NCBI RefSeq assembly: GCF_022605165.1
Contig: NC_063071.1
Span: 1,426,001 to 1,490,000 of the forward strand
Direction: 5' to 3'
DNA: 64,000 nt
Source: Purpureocillium takamizusanense
Lineage: Eukaryota; Ascomycota; Sordariomycetes; Hypocreales; Ophiocordycipitaceae
The notes beneath the pieces were generated by a model, which was not told where the DNA came from, did not search any database, and saw nothing but the letters and a program-made list of their open reading frames with translations. Below are positions 43,686-56,917 of the stretch, piece after piece. The position numbers were made by a program, and so were the translations under genes. Numbering within the stretch: the first letter of the stretch is position 1; every line of letters begins with the position of its first letter.

Positions 43686-45421
43686 GCTGGGCGACGGGGG
43701 GGGGGCCGGGTTGGCGGCGCGCGGGTTGCGCTCGCAGACGGCGGAGGGCCAAGAAGAAGGGTGTCTAGGCCGGAGAAGCGGATGAGGATTGGAGTCTGGT
43801 GCGCGGCGCTGGCGGACTATTGTGGCATTGGGAGCTTGGGATGGATATTGTTGTTGTCGTCGTCGTCGTCGTCGTGGTTGTCGTTGTCGTTGGCGGCGGC
43901 GGTGGGTGATGCTGTCGTGGTCGGTGGTGGAACGCCTGGAGCTTGAGGTGGTGGCTCTCCGTTGCGGATTAGGACACGTTGGAGCTGCCGTCGATGGTTG
44001 AGCTCAGGCAGCTCAGCCATGGACGCGACGGGCGCCGGCGGGGTGTGTCTGGTGGGTGGATCCTCACCTCCCGTCATCCCTCAAGTCCCGGTCGGTGCGC
44101 GTGCAGGATCAAGTTAGTACATACGTAGTACAGGGCATCATCGTCCAGGGGTCCAACCCAGCGCAGCCCCTGTCGGGTGATGATGGGCAATTGCGCTTCT
44201 GCAGCAGGCGCCTTGTCAAGGCGAAGCTTAACATACTAGTTTTACGGCGATTATTGGGTCTCAGGGCCCGTGCTATACACTTATATCCTCTCATCAAATT
44301 TCAAGAGAGTTGATTTTGAAGCCAGCAGTGACTTCAACGAGGGCTTCTCCTGGGCGAGTTACAGCAACGATGATGGACGATCGGGTGCGGTTGCTCAACG
44401 ATGAGGTGACCGAGGACTACGTGAGGTGAAGATCAATGGAAATGGCCCGATTCAAAAGTGATGCGCAGGATGCGGTGGCGAGAGCGCGATATGGTAGGTA
44501 ACGCGCAGTGGATGTGGACGTGACGGTAGCAGGACCCCTCTATCCAGGCAGCTGTTTAGTTCCAGGTTATTTATTAGTAGTTGCATACCCATGGCGGCGG
44601 GTTGAACTGATGAACCAACCATCGCAGTTGGGGCGGCGCGTGACAACACGTCACATGCACCCAGCGATTGGTGGCCTGTTAAGCTCTGCCCATCCGCGCA
44701 TCTTGTCCTGCATAAGCTACCTTACCTACCTAGCCTTGCGAGGACGCTCCCTTGTCGAGTGCTGTGCGACTGCCAACGCGTGCTTCAAATCGCCCTCCCT
44801 GTCTTGTCTTGCCATGCCCGAGCCCTCGGGCTGTCGTTGTCGGGCGCTCGAGCAACTGCCGCGTCTCCTCGCAACACGCCGGGGCTAACGAACTGCCGCC
44901 TCGATCAAGCATGAAGCCAGCGTCATGGTCGCCGCAGACGCCGCCGACCCCCCGGAGGCGGACGCGTCGCCCAGGAAGCGGGCCGCTGGCGGCGCATCCT
45001 TCATGGTGAGTGACCCAGCTCTCTGTCATGCGCGCTCTGCGCGAGCTGTTGCGCAGGTAGAGGCGGACTTGCCCGAGATGCACCCTCGCCTCGCGACATG
45101 GACCGGGCGTCAACTGGACTGTTCAGGCGGACGTGGCGGCTCCAGCGCATCCAGACGAGCTCCTGTTGCCTCTGGTGCTGCCAAACCCTGAACACCTACG
45201 ACGCGCCGGGGCTCTAGTGGGGGGTAAGGTTGGGTCTGCGGGTCGGATCCAGTGGTCTGGGCTGCTCTAGTGGTCGCAGCACAGGTCCCCCAAAGCCCCC
45301 GTCGTCTGCCCGCGCCCCACTAAAATTTGCCCGCCCATCATCTCAGTCCGCAGAAGCACCCCCCACCGCTAACGGCTGCAGAAACAACCACCATCGCCAG
45401 CTCGTCATCCCACTTTGCTTC
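43686..45421. other. Divergent intergenic region between SPC3 and the Ulp2-like gene
   Basis: About 1.7 kb. It has GTC/GTT triplet-rich sequence (43850-43900) and no clear gene. The part 44925-45223 can be read as two spliceable exons that join the Ulp2 frame (see findings), but the support is weak. TACCTTACCTACC-type strings occur near 44719. Confidence 0.45.
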
Positions 45422-48400
45422 ATGCCGCATCCGCCGGCGACGCTCAAGTGTGAGTCCGCCGTGGTTCTTGACGCTATCCTACGACAGAGGCGGGTCTGAC
45501 CACCCTTCAGCCGTAGCCACCGGCGCGGGAAAACCTCTGCAGTCCTGACCGACGCGACGCTCGACGCAAACCTGGACGAACAAACGGGACCGCCGCCCAT
45601 TCACGCCTCGCCACAACCGCAACAGCAGGGGCCGAAGAGGGCTCGAGAGTCGTATGTCTCGGGCCGTTCCTGTGCTGTGTTTTCTTGGGCGCTTCTGACG
45701 GACGGTAGTCCCTGGGAGAGATATCTTTCCGATGAGAAGCATTCGTACCCGGACTATGGGTACGTTCACCATTGGAACGCACAACCATCAGGACAAGCCC
45801 ACTAATGCCATAGACAGGTCTAAGGAGGAAAGGATGACTTCAAAGCGGCTGGTACTTCACCCTTTTGCCTTCACCGCTGACCTTGTTGCTAAAACATTAC
45901 AGAGGAGCATCAACGGCCAGACGGGTCCCCTGAACACCTTCAATCGCCAGGCACCCTCCGATCCCTTTGGCTGGGATACACCATCCCCTCCCAACAAGCG
46001 ACAGAGGCAGGATGTTACCGACTTCACGGTGACGCTCACGCGCAAAATTCCAGCATCAAACACCAGGCGATCACAGGCACACGTGGAGGATCTGACCAAG
46101 ACGAGCTCGCACGATGGCCACGATTCGAACAGCATTTCAAGCGCTGGAAAGTTGCCCGGTCGGTCTGTGGCTCTTCCCGAGTATCGGAACGCGCAAATCT
46201 TTGGTCAGTCGACCAAACGCCGCCAGCGCAAAAGTCGACAATCTCTAAGCCAGACAAGCTCGCGGGGCAAGGCGCACGATACCATGACACCCAACAAACT
46301 CGGCAAACACTCCGACATGCACAGCCCAGACATACTCTCCATTGAAGATGACCCTGCGCACGCCAAGATTGCGTCGGACTTGCTGCCGTCTCGAAAAACT
46401 GTGCGGCAGCATCTGGCCATAGACCGCTCAGGTCCACCTGTCAAACGGGCAGCCGCTGCAAAAGCGATACTTGAACCCATCCACTGTTCAGACGAATCTC
46501 CAGACGATCTGAGCAATGATAAGGAACCCGTCCAATTTCTGGTGAAGAAGCCAACAAACTTTGATGCCGTGGCTTCTCCCCCATCGCAGAGACGAACAGC
46601 GGGCAGGGGCGACATCCAGCCAACGACGTTCCAAAAGCCACAACGGCCGATGGGAAGCAGTCAGGCTCCATTACCAGACATGGTGCTTAACAGGGCCATC
46701 TGTGGCAAGGCCTTCTATAAGTGCGAGGGGCAGCCACACAGTGCGATACGCCTCGTTCAAGACCGTCAGGACTCTCGGAGACTGGTGCCTGTGACCGACA
46801 GCGGCAAATGTGACGCACAGCCATGGTTGACCATCAACATGGGCACTGTTCAAAAGATATACCATGCTTCGACCCACAGCGCCTGCGTCATGGTCGAGCG
46901 CCCCGCGAACAACCTCCACACTGGCAAAGCATTTCTGGAGTTCACGACTCCCCAGGGCGCCATGGCGTTCATCAGACTCGCTCCCAAAGATCTAGTCGTT
47001 GAGCATGAACTGTAAGCCTACCCCGGAATCCTGTCCTACGTTTATGCCGGCTCACATCGATAGTGAATGGGTGGAGAGCAGAGTCAAACACGCCCTTGGC
47101 ACGGCAGAGACGTATCGAGAGTCATGCCCTCGAGATCAAGAAGAATCTGTGTTGATGCACGACCAAGCCCCTTGGGTATCCAAGCCCGTACTCGTTGGGG
47201 ATGGTGGAGGGTCCGCGACTTCGGGACCTAAATCAGACAGCGAGCCACAGAGGTTGACGCGGTCAAGGGGCCCTCCCGCTACACTCGATGTCGACGATCC
47301 GTCAAGCCATAGCACGAAAATCGGCACCCGTCGCACCAGACGGACCTCGCCGAGGCGTACCTTCAGAGAACCCACGCCAGAGCGCTGGACAGCAAACAAT
47401 CCGGGCTGGCGGGAGCGTTGGCAGCGATCGCTAGTATACCCAGCCACTGGGAAGAATAGAGCGACGGTGGACGATGAAGATATCCCGAGATTGGATGAAG
47501 GAGAATTTCTCAATGACAATCTCATCAGTTTCTACATCCGCTACCTTCAAGTCACGCTGGAACGAGAGTCGCCCGAGGTGCTCAAGAAGGTTCACATCTT
47601 CAGCACCTTTTTCTTCGAGAAACTCCGCTCTACCAAGGGCAAGATCAATTACGATGGCGTCAAGGCCTGGACTGCCAAGATTGACCTCTTCTCGTACGAC
47701 TACATCATCGTACCGGTCAACGAGCACGCGCACTGGTATTTGGCAATCGTTTGCAACGTACCAAATGCAATCAGCGGTGTACCTGATGATGACGATGTCG
47801 AGATGATTGACGCGCGCCGAAAATCGCAGGACAGGGATCCGCAGTCAACGCCTCCTCCACCCTCCTCACGAACCCTTCAATCCTCTCCCAGCGGGAAAAA
47901 GCTTGATCCCAGACAACCCAGGATTGTGACACTGGATTCCTTGGAGTCCCCGCATTCTCCAACGTGTCGGGCTCTGAAGGAATACCTGATTGAGGAGGCC
48001 AGGGACAAGAGAAACGTCGAACTGGCCGTGGTGCCAAGTGGCATGTCCGCCAAGAAGATTCCCTGCCAGAACAATTACTGCGACTGTGGCGTCTATGTCC
48101 TCGGATACCTAAGAGAATTCCTGAGGGACCCGGATGAGACAGCACGCAAGTTACTTCAGAGAGAAGACCTCGGGTGGGACATTCAGCCATCTCAGCTGCG
48201 AGACAACGTTCGCGAATTGCTGTTCGGCCTGCAAGACGACCAGAGCAAACGACTCGAGCACGAAAAGCAAGAGAAACGTGCCACTTTGGCAAGGAAGAAA
48301 GCTGCAAAGAAGGGGCAACATGGCGAACAGAACGCTGCTCAAGCCGATGATCCGCCGGCTGTAGAGGCGCCACTGCCGACCAGTTCGTCTGCTGAAAGCA

Positions 48401-48957
48401 TGACCAGCGGCGTTGCAACCGCGAAGAGCAGGCAGTCGCCAGACACGGAATTTAAGACAGCCAGTGCGCGCTGCGACCGAACGCCGGGTGGGGGAGTGAC
48501 TATCGAAGACGAGCCTGCGCTCATCGACAGGCTTAGTAACAGCAGCACAAGCTCGGGAAACTCATCAGCTTTCTATTCGGCTCAAGAGTCCCCGGACGGA
48601 ATGCCACCGAGCGTTGCCAAGGTTCCAAAGGCGACGGCAGTCGAAAACGACAAGGGACCCCGCCCTTCAAGCCATGGAGTTGTCGACGTCGACGATGACG
48701 TGCAACTTGTACAACCTCTATCAAGCTCATCGGAGGGCAAGGGTCATGCTCATGAAGTTCGTGAGCGCCGACTCAAGAGAAAGCAACCAATGCAAACTTA
48801 TGGCGGAGACTCGCGAGGCAAGAAACAGACGTCGAGGTTCTCTGGGTACTTCAAGAATTCAGCTTCCAGCTCCGTGAAAGGCGGCTCGACACGAGTGAGA
48901 CGAGAAGGGTATGACGGCATCGACCCAGTCTCAGTGGATCTCACGCAGGATACTTAA
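45422..48957 (+). CDS. ULP2: Ulp2-like SUMO protease (C48 family, SENP6/7 type)
   Basis: Five exons, 45422-45449, 45543-45651, 45709-45759, 45818-47011 and 47064-48957, give 1091 aa in the preferred model. Exons 2-5 are well supported; the first is less certain. Residues 1 to about 560 are mostly disordered, with one ordered-looking block near 360-450. The protease domain spans about 610-880. It has LNDNLISFYIRYL, catalytic His684 in HAHWYLAIVCN, Asp752 in VTLDSL, Gln796 and Cys802 in CQNNYCDCGVY. A Pro/Ser-rich insert of about 50 residues separates the His and Asp strands, as in Ulp2/SENP6-7. These nuclear enzymes trim poly-SUMO chains. The C-terminal 220 residues are charged and disordered. 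Confidence 0.87.
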
Positions 48958-49486
48958 TGGCGTTCGACCTGCACGGCATGAGCCGTGCTTTTCTGACAGA
49001 GGCGAGGTGGGGCATTTTGATACACAGGGTTTTCTGTTTGATTCATGGCGCATTGCGGGAGTCTGAACGACTACTGGCCATGCATGCATAGCGATGTAGG
49101 GGTGGCGTTTAGTGATTGTGTTTGGCCTTTTGATGCCTGGTGGTTTTGGGTGGATGGGGGATGCTCGACTTTGGGGCGGGCCCAGCAGCTGTTCTGCATT
49201 GAGCACACAACCGAGAGACAGCAGCAGGCGCTCTCTCAGGCAACGATGCGGGCTATTCCAGCAGCTGGGATGGGTGCCCATGGAACTGGTCGGCAGCAGG
49301 CGTGGGCACAGGTGAAGGCCTAGATAAGCCCCGTGAATACACCAGGCCTCTAAGCGAAATCATCTACCGCGTTGATTGTGCACGTGTGTCAAAGAGACTG
49401 CAGGAGCAGACACGCCATACAGGAGCTGAAGTGAAGGAGTATGTCCATTCAATGCCCCAATTCTATCCAGTACACCGCGCTATGAT
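48958..49486. other. Convergent intergenic region
   Basis: It lies between the Ulp2-like gene and RRP9. No gene or repeat was recognised. Confidence 0.5.
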
Positions 49487-51280
49487 TCATTCATCCTCAT
49501 CATCCGAGGTCCCCTCCTCTGACGCACCGTCGTCGCCGTTGGCCACGGCCTTTTGTATCCTCGGCACCTCGAACACGGCGCCCCCGTTGCGCACCGCCTT
49601 GCACACCTTCCACCGCCCGAAGCGGTGCTCCTTGGCCACCGCCGCGATGACACACAGGCCGTCCTTGCCGCGGTCGCCGCGCTCGAAGACGGCAATGTCG
49701 TTTATGATGCCCTGTATGGGCCGCCGCGAGTCCTTGTTCCGGTGGGGGACGTCGCCGTTGGTGTCGGCTGCCTCGTCTGCGGCACGATCGTCGCTGTCCT
49801 GCTGGTGGTCGCCCAGCACGCCGACGGCCTCAATCTTCTTCTTATCTTCGCTGAGCCGCCACACGCGGACGTGTCCGTCCCAGCTGCCGCTGAGGATGAC
49901 GTCTGAGTACGGAATGGTCTTGAGGGCCGTGATCCAGCGCGGGGTGGGCGCGGGGACGACGTCGGCACCGGGGTACTGCTCCGCCGAGGCCTGCTCCGGC
50001 TCGATGGCCGGGTCGATGCCGTGGGCGAGGGGCTGGATGTACACGGGCTTCTTCTTGGTGACGCTCCAGAGGGCGATGGCGCCGTTGTCGCTGCCCGTGA
50101 CGAAGAGCTCGTCATCAATCATGGCGATGCGGTCCATACTACCCTCGTGCGTCAGCGAGCGCGGGTCGACGCCCGGGCGGGGCTTTTTGTCGACAGCGCC
50201 GCCGCGGAAGACGAGCTGCGTCTCCTCAATGACCTTCCAGAGACGGGCCGTGCGGTCGCGGGCGCCGACACTGATGCAGCGCTCCTGTGCGAGGGCATCG
50301 ATGTCGACGACGTGATCTTGGTGGCCGAAGAGCGTCTCGACGTACGCCAGCTCGTCTAGACTCCACACTTTGACCGTCCTGTCCTTGGATGAAGAGTAGA
50401 GCTGGTTGGTGCCGCGGCGGAAGGCCAAGCCCGTGATGGCGTCGCGGTGATGCGTCCAGACCTTGAGAGGCTTCAGGGTGGCCGCGTCGTAGATGATGAG
50501 CCTCCGGTCCTCGCCGCCCGTTACAACAAACTTGCCGTCTGGTGATGCTGCAACGGCGAGTATCTGCCCCACGTGGCGCTGGTAACTCTTGTCCTTGCTC
50601 TTTCCCTTGTGTCCCCTGATCCACGACTCAAGCTGCGGCTTCCTCCTCGGCGGGGCGGGGGGCTTCTTCGGTTTCCGTCTCGTGGTCTGTGGAAACTGGT
50701 CTTGAGGGAGGTCTTGCGTCCTCCACTTGTGCAGGTAGAGGTCTTTGGTGGTGGTGTAGAAGTAGGGCGCGCAGGCAGCGATGGAGGTTACGGCGTTGGT
50801 ATCGGTGCGGAAGAGGGTTTGAGAGGCCTTGTCAAAGGCCAATTCGGACGCCAATTGGCGATAGACACGGCCCTTGGTCTCTGCCACGTCCTCTTGTAGC
50901 CGCTCGGCAATGAGGTCTCGGTCGATGTCGGCGGCATCGAAGCCCGCCTCGTCCACGTGCTCCTTGACATTCTCCAGGTACCGCTCCGCCAGGCGCAGTC
51001 TCTTCTCGGCGGCGGTCTCCTCCTCGTCGTCGTCTGATTCGCTCTTTTCTACCTCCTCACCCGCGTCAGACGGGCTATCGTAGCTCTCGTCATCATCGTC
51101 CGAGCCAGAGATGGACTCGTCCCGCTCGCGCTCAGCTCGCTTCTTGGACGGCCCGGCAGCGCCCTTTGCCGTCGGTCTCCCGGCCGGTTTCGACGCGGCG
51201 ACTCGCTTTTTGGGCGGCTCTGGTGCCGCGGGTCGCTTGCGCTTCTTCTGGGAGCCAGGGACGGTGAAAAAAGACGACAT
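49487..51280 (-). CDS. RRP9: U3 small nucleolar ribonucleoprotein RRP9 (U3-55K)
   Basis: A single-exon frame of 597 aa from the ATG at 51280 (MSSFFTVPGSQKKRKRP); the open frame extends 63 codons upstream without protein character. The N-terminus is a basic, then acidic, nucleolar-type region. The segment KRLRLAERYLENVKEH and the following AERLQEDVAETKGRVYRQLA are family hallmarks. A WD40 propeller follows, with recognisable repeats (HVGQILAVAASPDGKFVVTGG, HHRDAITGLAFRRGTNQLYS, GHQDHVVDIDALAQERCIS and later GSDNGAIALW, GSWDGHVRVW). Rrp9 binds U3 snoRNA box B/C in the SSU processome for 18S rRNA processing. The C-terminus is acidic. It is divergent from PRE1 with 365 bp between start codons. 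Confidence 0.93.
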   Translation of the reverse strand: MSSFFTVPGSQKKRKRPAAPEPPKKRVAASKPAGRPTAKGAAGPSKKRAERERDESISGSDDDDESYDSPSDAGEEVEKSESDDDEEETAAEKRLRLAERYLENVKEHVDEAGFDAADIDRDLIAERLQEDVAETKGRVYRQLASELAFDKASQTLFRTDTNAVTSIAACAPYFYTTTKDLYLHKWRTQDLPQDQFPQTTRRKPKKPPAPPRRKPQLESWIRGHKGKSKDKSYQRHVGQILAVAASPDGKFVVTGGEDRRLIIYDAATLKPLKVWTHHRDAITGLAFRRGTNQLYSSSKDRTVKVWSLDELAYVETLFGHQDHVVDIDALAQERCISVGARDRTARLWKVIEETQLVFRGGAVDKKPRPGVDPRSLTHEGSMDRIAMIDDELFVTGSDNGAIALWSVTKKKPVYIQPLAHGIDPAIEPEQASAEQYPGADVVPAPTPRWITALKTIPYSDVILSGSWDGHVRVWRLSEDKKKIEAVGVLGDHQQDSDDRAADEAADTNGDVPHRNKDSRRPIQGIINDIAVFERGDRGKDGLCVIAAVAKEHRFGRWKVCKAVRNGGAVFEVPRIQKAVANGDDGASEEGTSDDEDE

Positions 51281-51645
51281 GATCGCTCGTCCGGGTCGAA
51301 CTGGCTGCTCGCTTCCCGTCCCGCCTCGGCGTGTAAATTTGTCTGACCTGCAGCGACGCTGCTCAGAAAAAAAAGTTCGAGTGGATGGGCCGCAGAAAAT
51401 CTGGCCCCACACGGAGGGGGGAGTGGCCCAATGAGGGTGTGTGTGTCGGATAATCGTGGGACCGGGCACCGGGGCTTCTCCCGTCGCCGCCTGTGAGCTG
51501 GCTAGCTGGTTGACGCGCAGCGCATCAGCCTAGCGGGCGTATCTGGCTGGGAGCTCGCCGGCTGCTGGAAGCTCACCTCCATCGAACTGCCCACTGCCAG
51601 CCAGCAACCCCCATCAATCACCACAACGTAACACGCTCGATCACC
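51281..51645. promoter_or_regulatory. Shared divergent promoter of RRP9 and PRE1
   Basis: 365 bp between divergent start codons. A short A-run and T-run and GC-rich stretches are visible; no TATA box and no recognisable proteasome control element was found. Confidence 0.45.
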
Positions 51646-52452
51646 ATGTAAGCTCTCATGACATCCTCCATTGCCCGGATTTAGTCTGACGAATTTCCAC
51701 AGGGAGGTTCTACTGGGCATCACGGGCAAGGACTTCGTCCTCATCGCCGCCTCCAAGGCTGCGATGCGAGGCGCCACCATCCTCAAGGCCTCCGACGACA
51801 AGACGCGGCCGCTCACCAAGCACACCCTTCTGGCGTTCTCAGGAGAGGCGGGAGATACAGGTATGGGCATCCACGTTGCTGGGTCTCAGGGTAGAAGCTG
51901 ACGCCAACGCAGTCCAATTCGCCGAGTACATCCAAAGAAATGCCCAGCTCTACTCGATGCGCAACGAGACCGACCTGTCGCCCTCCGGCCTCGCCCATTT
52001 CGTACGCGGCGAGCTGGCCTCGAGCTTGCGCTCGCGACACCCTTACAACGTCAACCTGCTGATGGGCGGCGTTGATCCCATCACGGGCAAGCCGCACCTC
52101 TACTGGCTGGACTACTTGGCGTCGCTGGCCGAGCTGCCCTATGCGGCCCATGGATACGCACAGTACGTGGAGACGAGACGACTGACTTCGTGACGGGTCC
52201 TCCGTCGCAATGCTGGCATCGAAGAGCGATCGCTGACTTTGGGACCTCAGATACTACTGCCTGTCCATCCTCGACAAGCACCACCACCCCGACATCACGC
52301 TCGGACAGGGCATCAAGATTCTGACGATGTGCACGGACGAGCTGAAGAGGCGGTTACCGATCGACTTCAAGGGCATGGTGGTCAAGGCGATCAAGGCGGA
52401 TGGCATCGTCGACGTAGAGTTCGATGATGACCGCGTGGTGAAGAGCGCATGA
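51646..52452 (+). CDS. PRE1: 20S proteasome subunit beta-4 (PRE1 / PSMB2)
   Basis: Four exons, 51646-51647, 51703-51860, 51913-52162 and 52251-52452, give 203 aa. The start codon itself is split: AT at the end of exon 1 and G at the start of exon 2, with a GTAAGC donor and a CACAG acceptor. The protein then reads MEVLLGITGKDFVLIAASKAA, the classic beta-4 start, so this splice is well supported. No catalytic Thr propeptide is present, as expected for this inactive beta subunit. The later motifs (LYSMRNETDLSP, VNLLMGGVDPITGKPHLYWLDYLA, HGYAQYYCLSILDKHHHPD) are typical. It forms part of the central beta ring of the 20S core. Confidence 0.93.
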
Positions 52453-53475
52453 GGAGGTGGCACGGTTAGGGGAGTGCAGGGACATTTGTAATATTACGCT
52501 ACGAGTAAAACGTAGACTAAACTTGACAAAATGGGCATAGGTGCACAGCTGATGAAGAGACTTGATGGGCCATGAAGGGAGGAAGAAGGGCTATGTAGGT
52601 GGCCGAGCGAGAGAGAGCAGTGAACGAGCCGGCCAACTGGGAGGCTAACCAACTAACCCGTAACACCGCCCTTCAGCCGATCCTATAACATGATGCCCGT
52701 AATCCTAGCCCTTGTTTTCCTACCTAGTATTTTCCCCTTGCCTTGCCTGCCTTGAGAAAGGGACTTTTTAAGGATGCCGCGTTCGTCCGTGCTACCCTGC
52801 ACCGACCTTGTTCTGCTCCGGATCGGCCCTTGTATAGCTCCGGGATCTGTTGCGCGTCGGTCGGTATGAGCGTGTGTGTTAGCACTTACGGCCGGTACTA
52901 CGTGGTGTGTGGTATTACATGCAGAACGGTGCAAGTTATCCGTGTTTGGCGATGAGATTCTGGCAGCAGGGTCATCGCGCATGACCCGATCCCACCAACA
53001 CCAGGCACGTGCTGACCGTTCGACGTCATCACTACCCGTTCGGCGAACGTGAATGGTCAGCTACGAATATACCCGATAGAAAAACTGAAAGGTAGAAATG
53101 AAAGCCCTGCGCAGGTGTGGACGACTATTCCCGAACACACTCATGTGGCGTCTGACGTCGAGGCAACTTGAGTGCCGAGCCGACTGTGCCAGTCGCACGG
53201 CTCGTCGGGTTGATGTGGCCGCGGCGGCATGGTGCACGTGGTACCGGCTCCCTCGTCACAAGGAACGGGAGGGAGGGTACGGGACGAGAGCGAGCATGGA
53301 CCACGCGCCGACATGCTGACCGTCAGGGACGCGTCGTCATGCTTTCATATGTAGGATATTGGGTGACGTGCTGTAGGTTAGTACCGAGCAGGTATGTCTA
53401 GCCAGGCAGCAAACCATGAGCTGCTTGGTAGCCGCGTCTACACCTGCCGGCCTGCGCTCTGCGAGGCAAACATGT

Positions 53476-53510
53476 CCCAGCCCAGCCCAGCCCAGCCCAG
53501 CCTAGCCCAG
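53476..53510. repeat. CCCAG pentanucleotide tandem repeat
   Basis: Seven consecutive CCCAG units, one of them altered to CCTAG. Confidence 0.9.
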
Positions 53511-53587
53511 CCGCCTCGGGGGATCGTATTCAGGAGTCACGTCGGGCCACACGGCATGCAGGACCGGGACCTGCTGCAGCAGGAGAC

Positions 53588-53605
53588 AGAGAGAGAGAGA
53601 GAGAG
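53588..53605. repeat. Short (AG)n microsatellite
   Basis: Nine AG units in the intergenic region upstream of DED1. Confidence 0.85.
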
Positions 53606-54773
53606 CGAGCAGGGCCACGCAGGCAGGCAGTTGTGACCGAAACACGCGTTTGAGCGAGGCGTTTGAGCAAGTTGATGTAACCTGGGCATCGCTTAAGTGC
53701 TACCACTTCATAGTTACGCGAAGGGATGGCCACGGGAGGCAGCAGGGCTGCATGGCGAGATTCTCGAAAGACGCAGGACCTGATCAGAGAGTCAGGGCGT
53801 GAGCACCGACTGGCCAAAGGACCGCAAGGTTTCGGGGCACACGCTGGAAAGATGGAAGCGGTGAAGCGCCTTTCGCATTTCGGGTCGGCGAGGCGTCGGG
53901 GTCGAGTCGCCACCCCCAGAGGACCGACTCAGTCGTGATGACGTCCCTGGGGGCCGCTGCTCGAGGTCTCCATCTCGGCAAATGCAGGTAACGTACCAGG
54001 CAAGCCAAGGCGGTGGCGATACTTCGCAGGTACTTCGTACATTGAGGTGCCTCCCTCACAAACAGACGCTGGTGTGTCGCGGCCGTCCAGTAAAAATAGC
54101 GGCGTTTGTGGCTTCCAGCGCTCGCTGCACGCATTGCCCCCAGTGACTGGCCGCAACGGCAGCACCGCAGCCGCATGTGGGCCGCGCCTGCACCCGCCCA
54201 CTGGCCATGCCCCCATCCCCCCCCAATGCCCTTCAAGGAAAAATTTGACCCTTCTGCCTTTTGGGCACTAGCCTCTTTCTAGCCACTCACCACCCTCCAA
54301 CCAATTTTTTTCCCCTTCCCTTTCGCCTCCTCCACAGGCTCGCTCTCTCCCGTCCCTTTTCTTCTCCCACAACCTCTCAAACCCCCCCATCAAAACACTC
54401 CATCCTCCATCCCCCCTCATCTCGCCATTTCTCCCAGACGTCCCCTCGTCTTTCCTTGGTCTTTCCTTTGAAGATTCTGCGTGCTTCTTCGAGGGATACT
54501 GCAGGCACACTCCCCCGCGTGTGTTCGATCGATCATAATACTTGGAGGAAGAAAAATCGAGAGCATAGCACTCTGTTTTCCTTCCTTTGCATCGCGTTCT
54601 CTCCTGTCGCTTTCGTGCAGACAGGCCTCTATTTCACTCTCTTCCGATTTCAGAGGGTGAATTTTTCTTCATCAAACGACCGACTTTTCGTCGAAACGGC
54701 CAACACGCGCACCTACTCGATTCTCGAGACCTCAGCTTGACCCGACCCTTTACTGAAACCCAACTGTCTCAAC

Positions 54774-56917
<2,144 letters not shown>

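Larger units (their letters stand above)
52453..54773. other. Intergenic region and leader of DED1
   Basis: About 2.3 kb. The left part has no protein-like frame and holds two small repeats. One exact reverse nonamer (TACTTCGTA, 54031) and a near copy (54020) occur. From about 54213 to 54773 the + strand contains no ATG and is C/T-rich; this is likely the DED1 leader. Confidence 0.55.

Noticed and set aside
45732..45817. Upstream part of the long open frame before the Ulp2-like exon 4 as coding
   Set aside because: It crosses an exon and an intron with a GTACGT donor and a TAGACAG acceptor; splicing gives a continuous protein with exon 3 in another frame.
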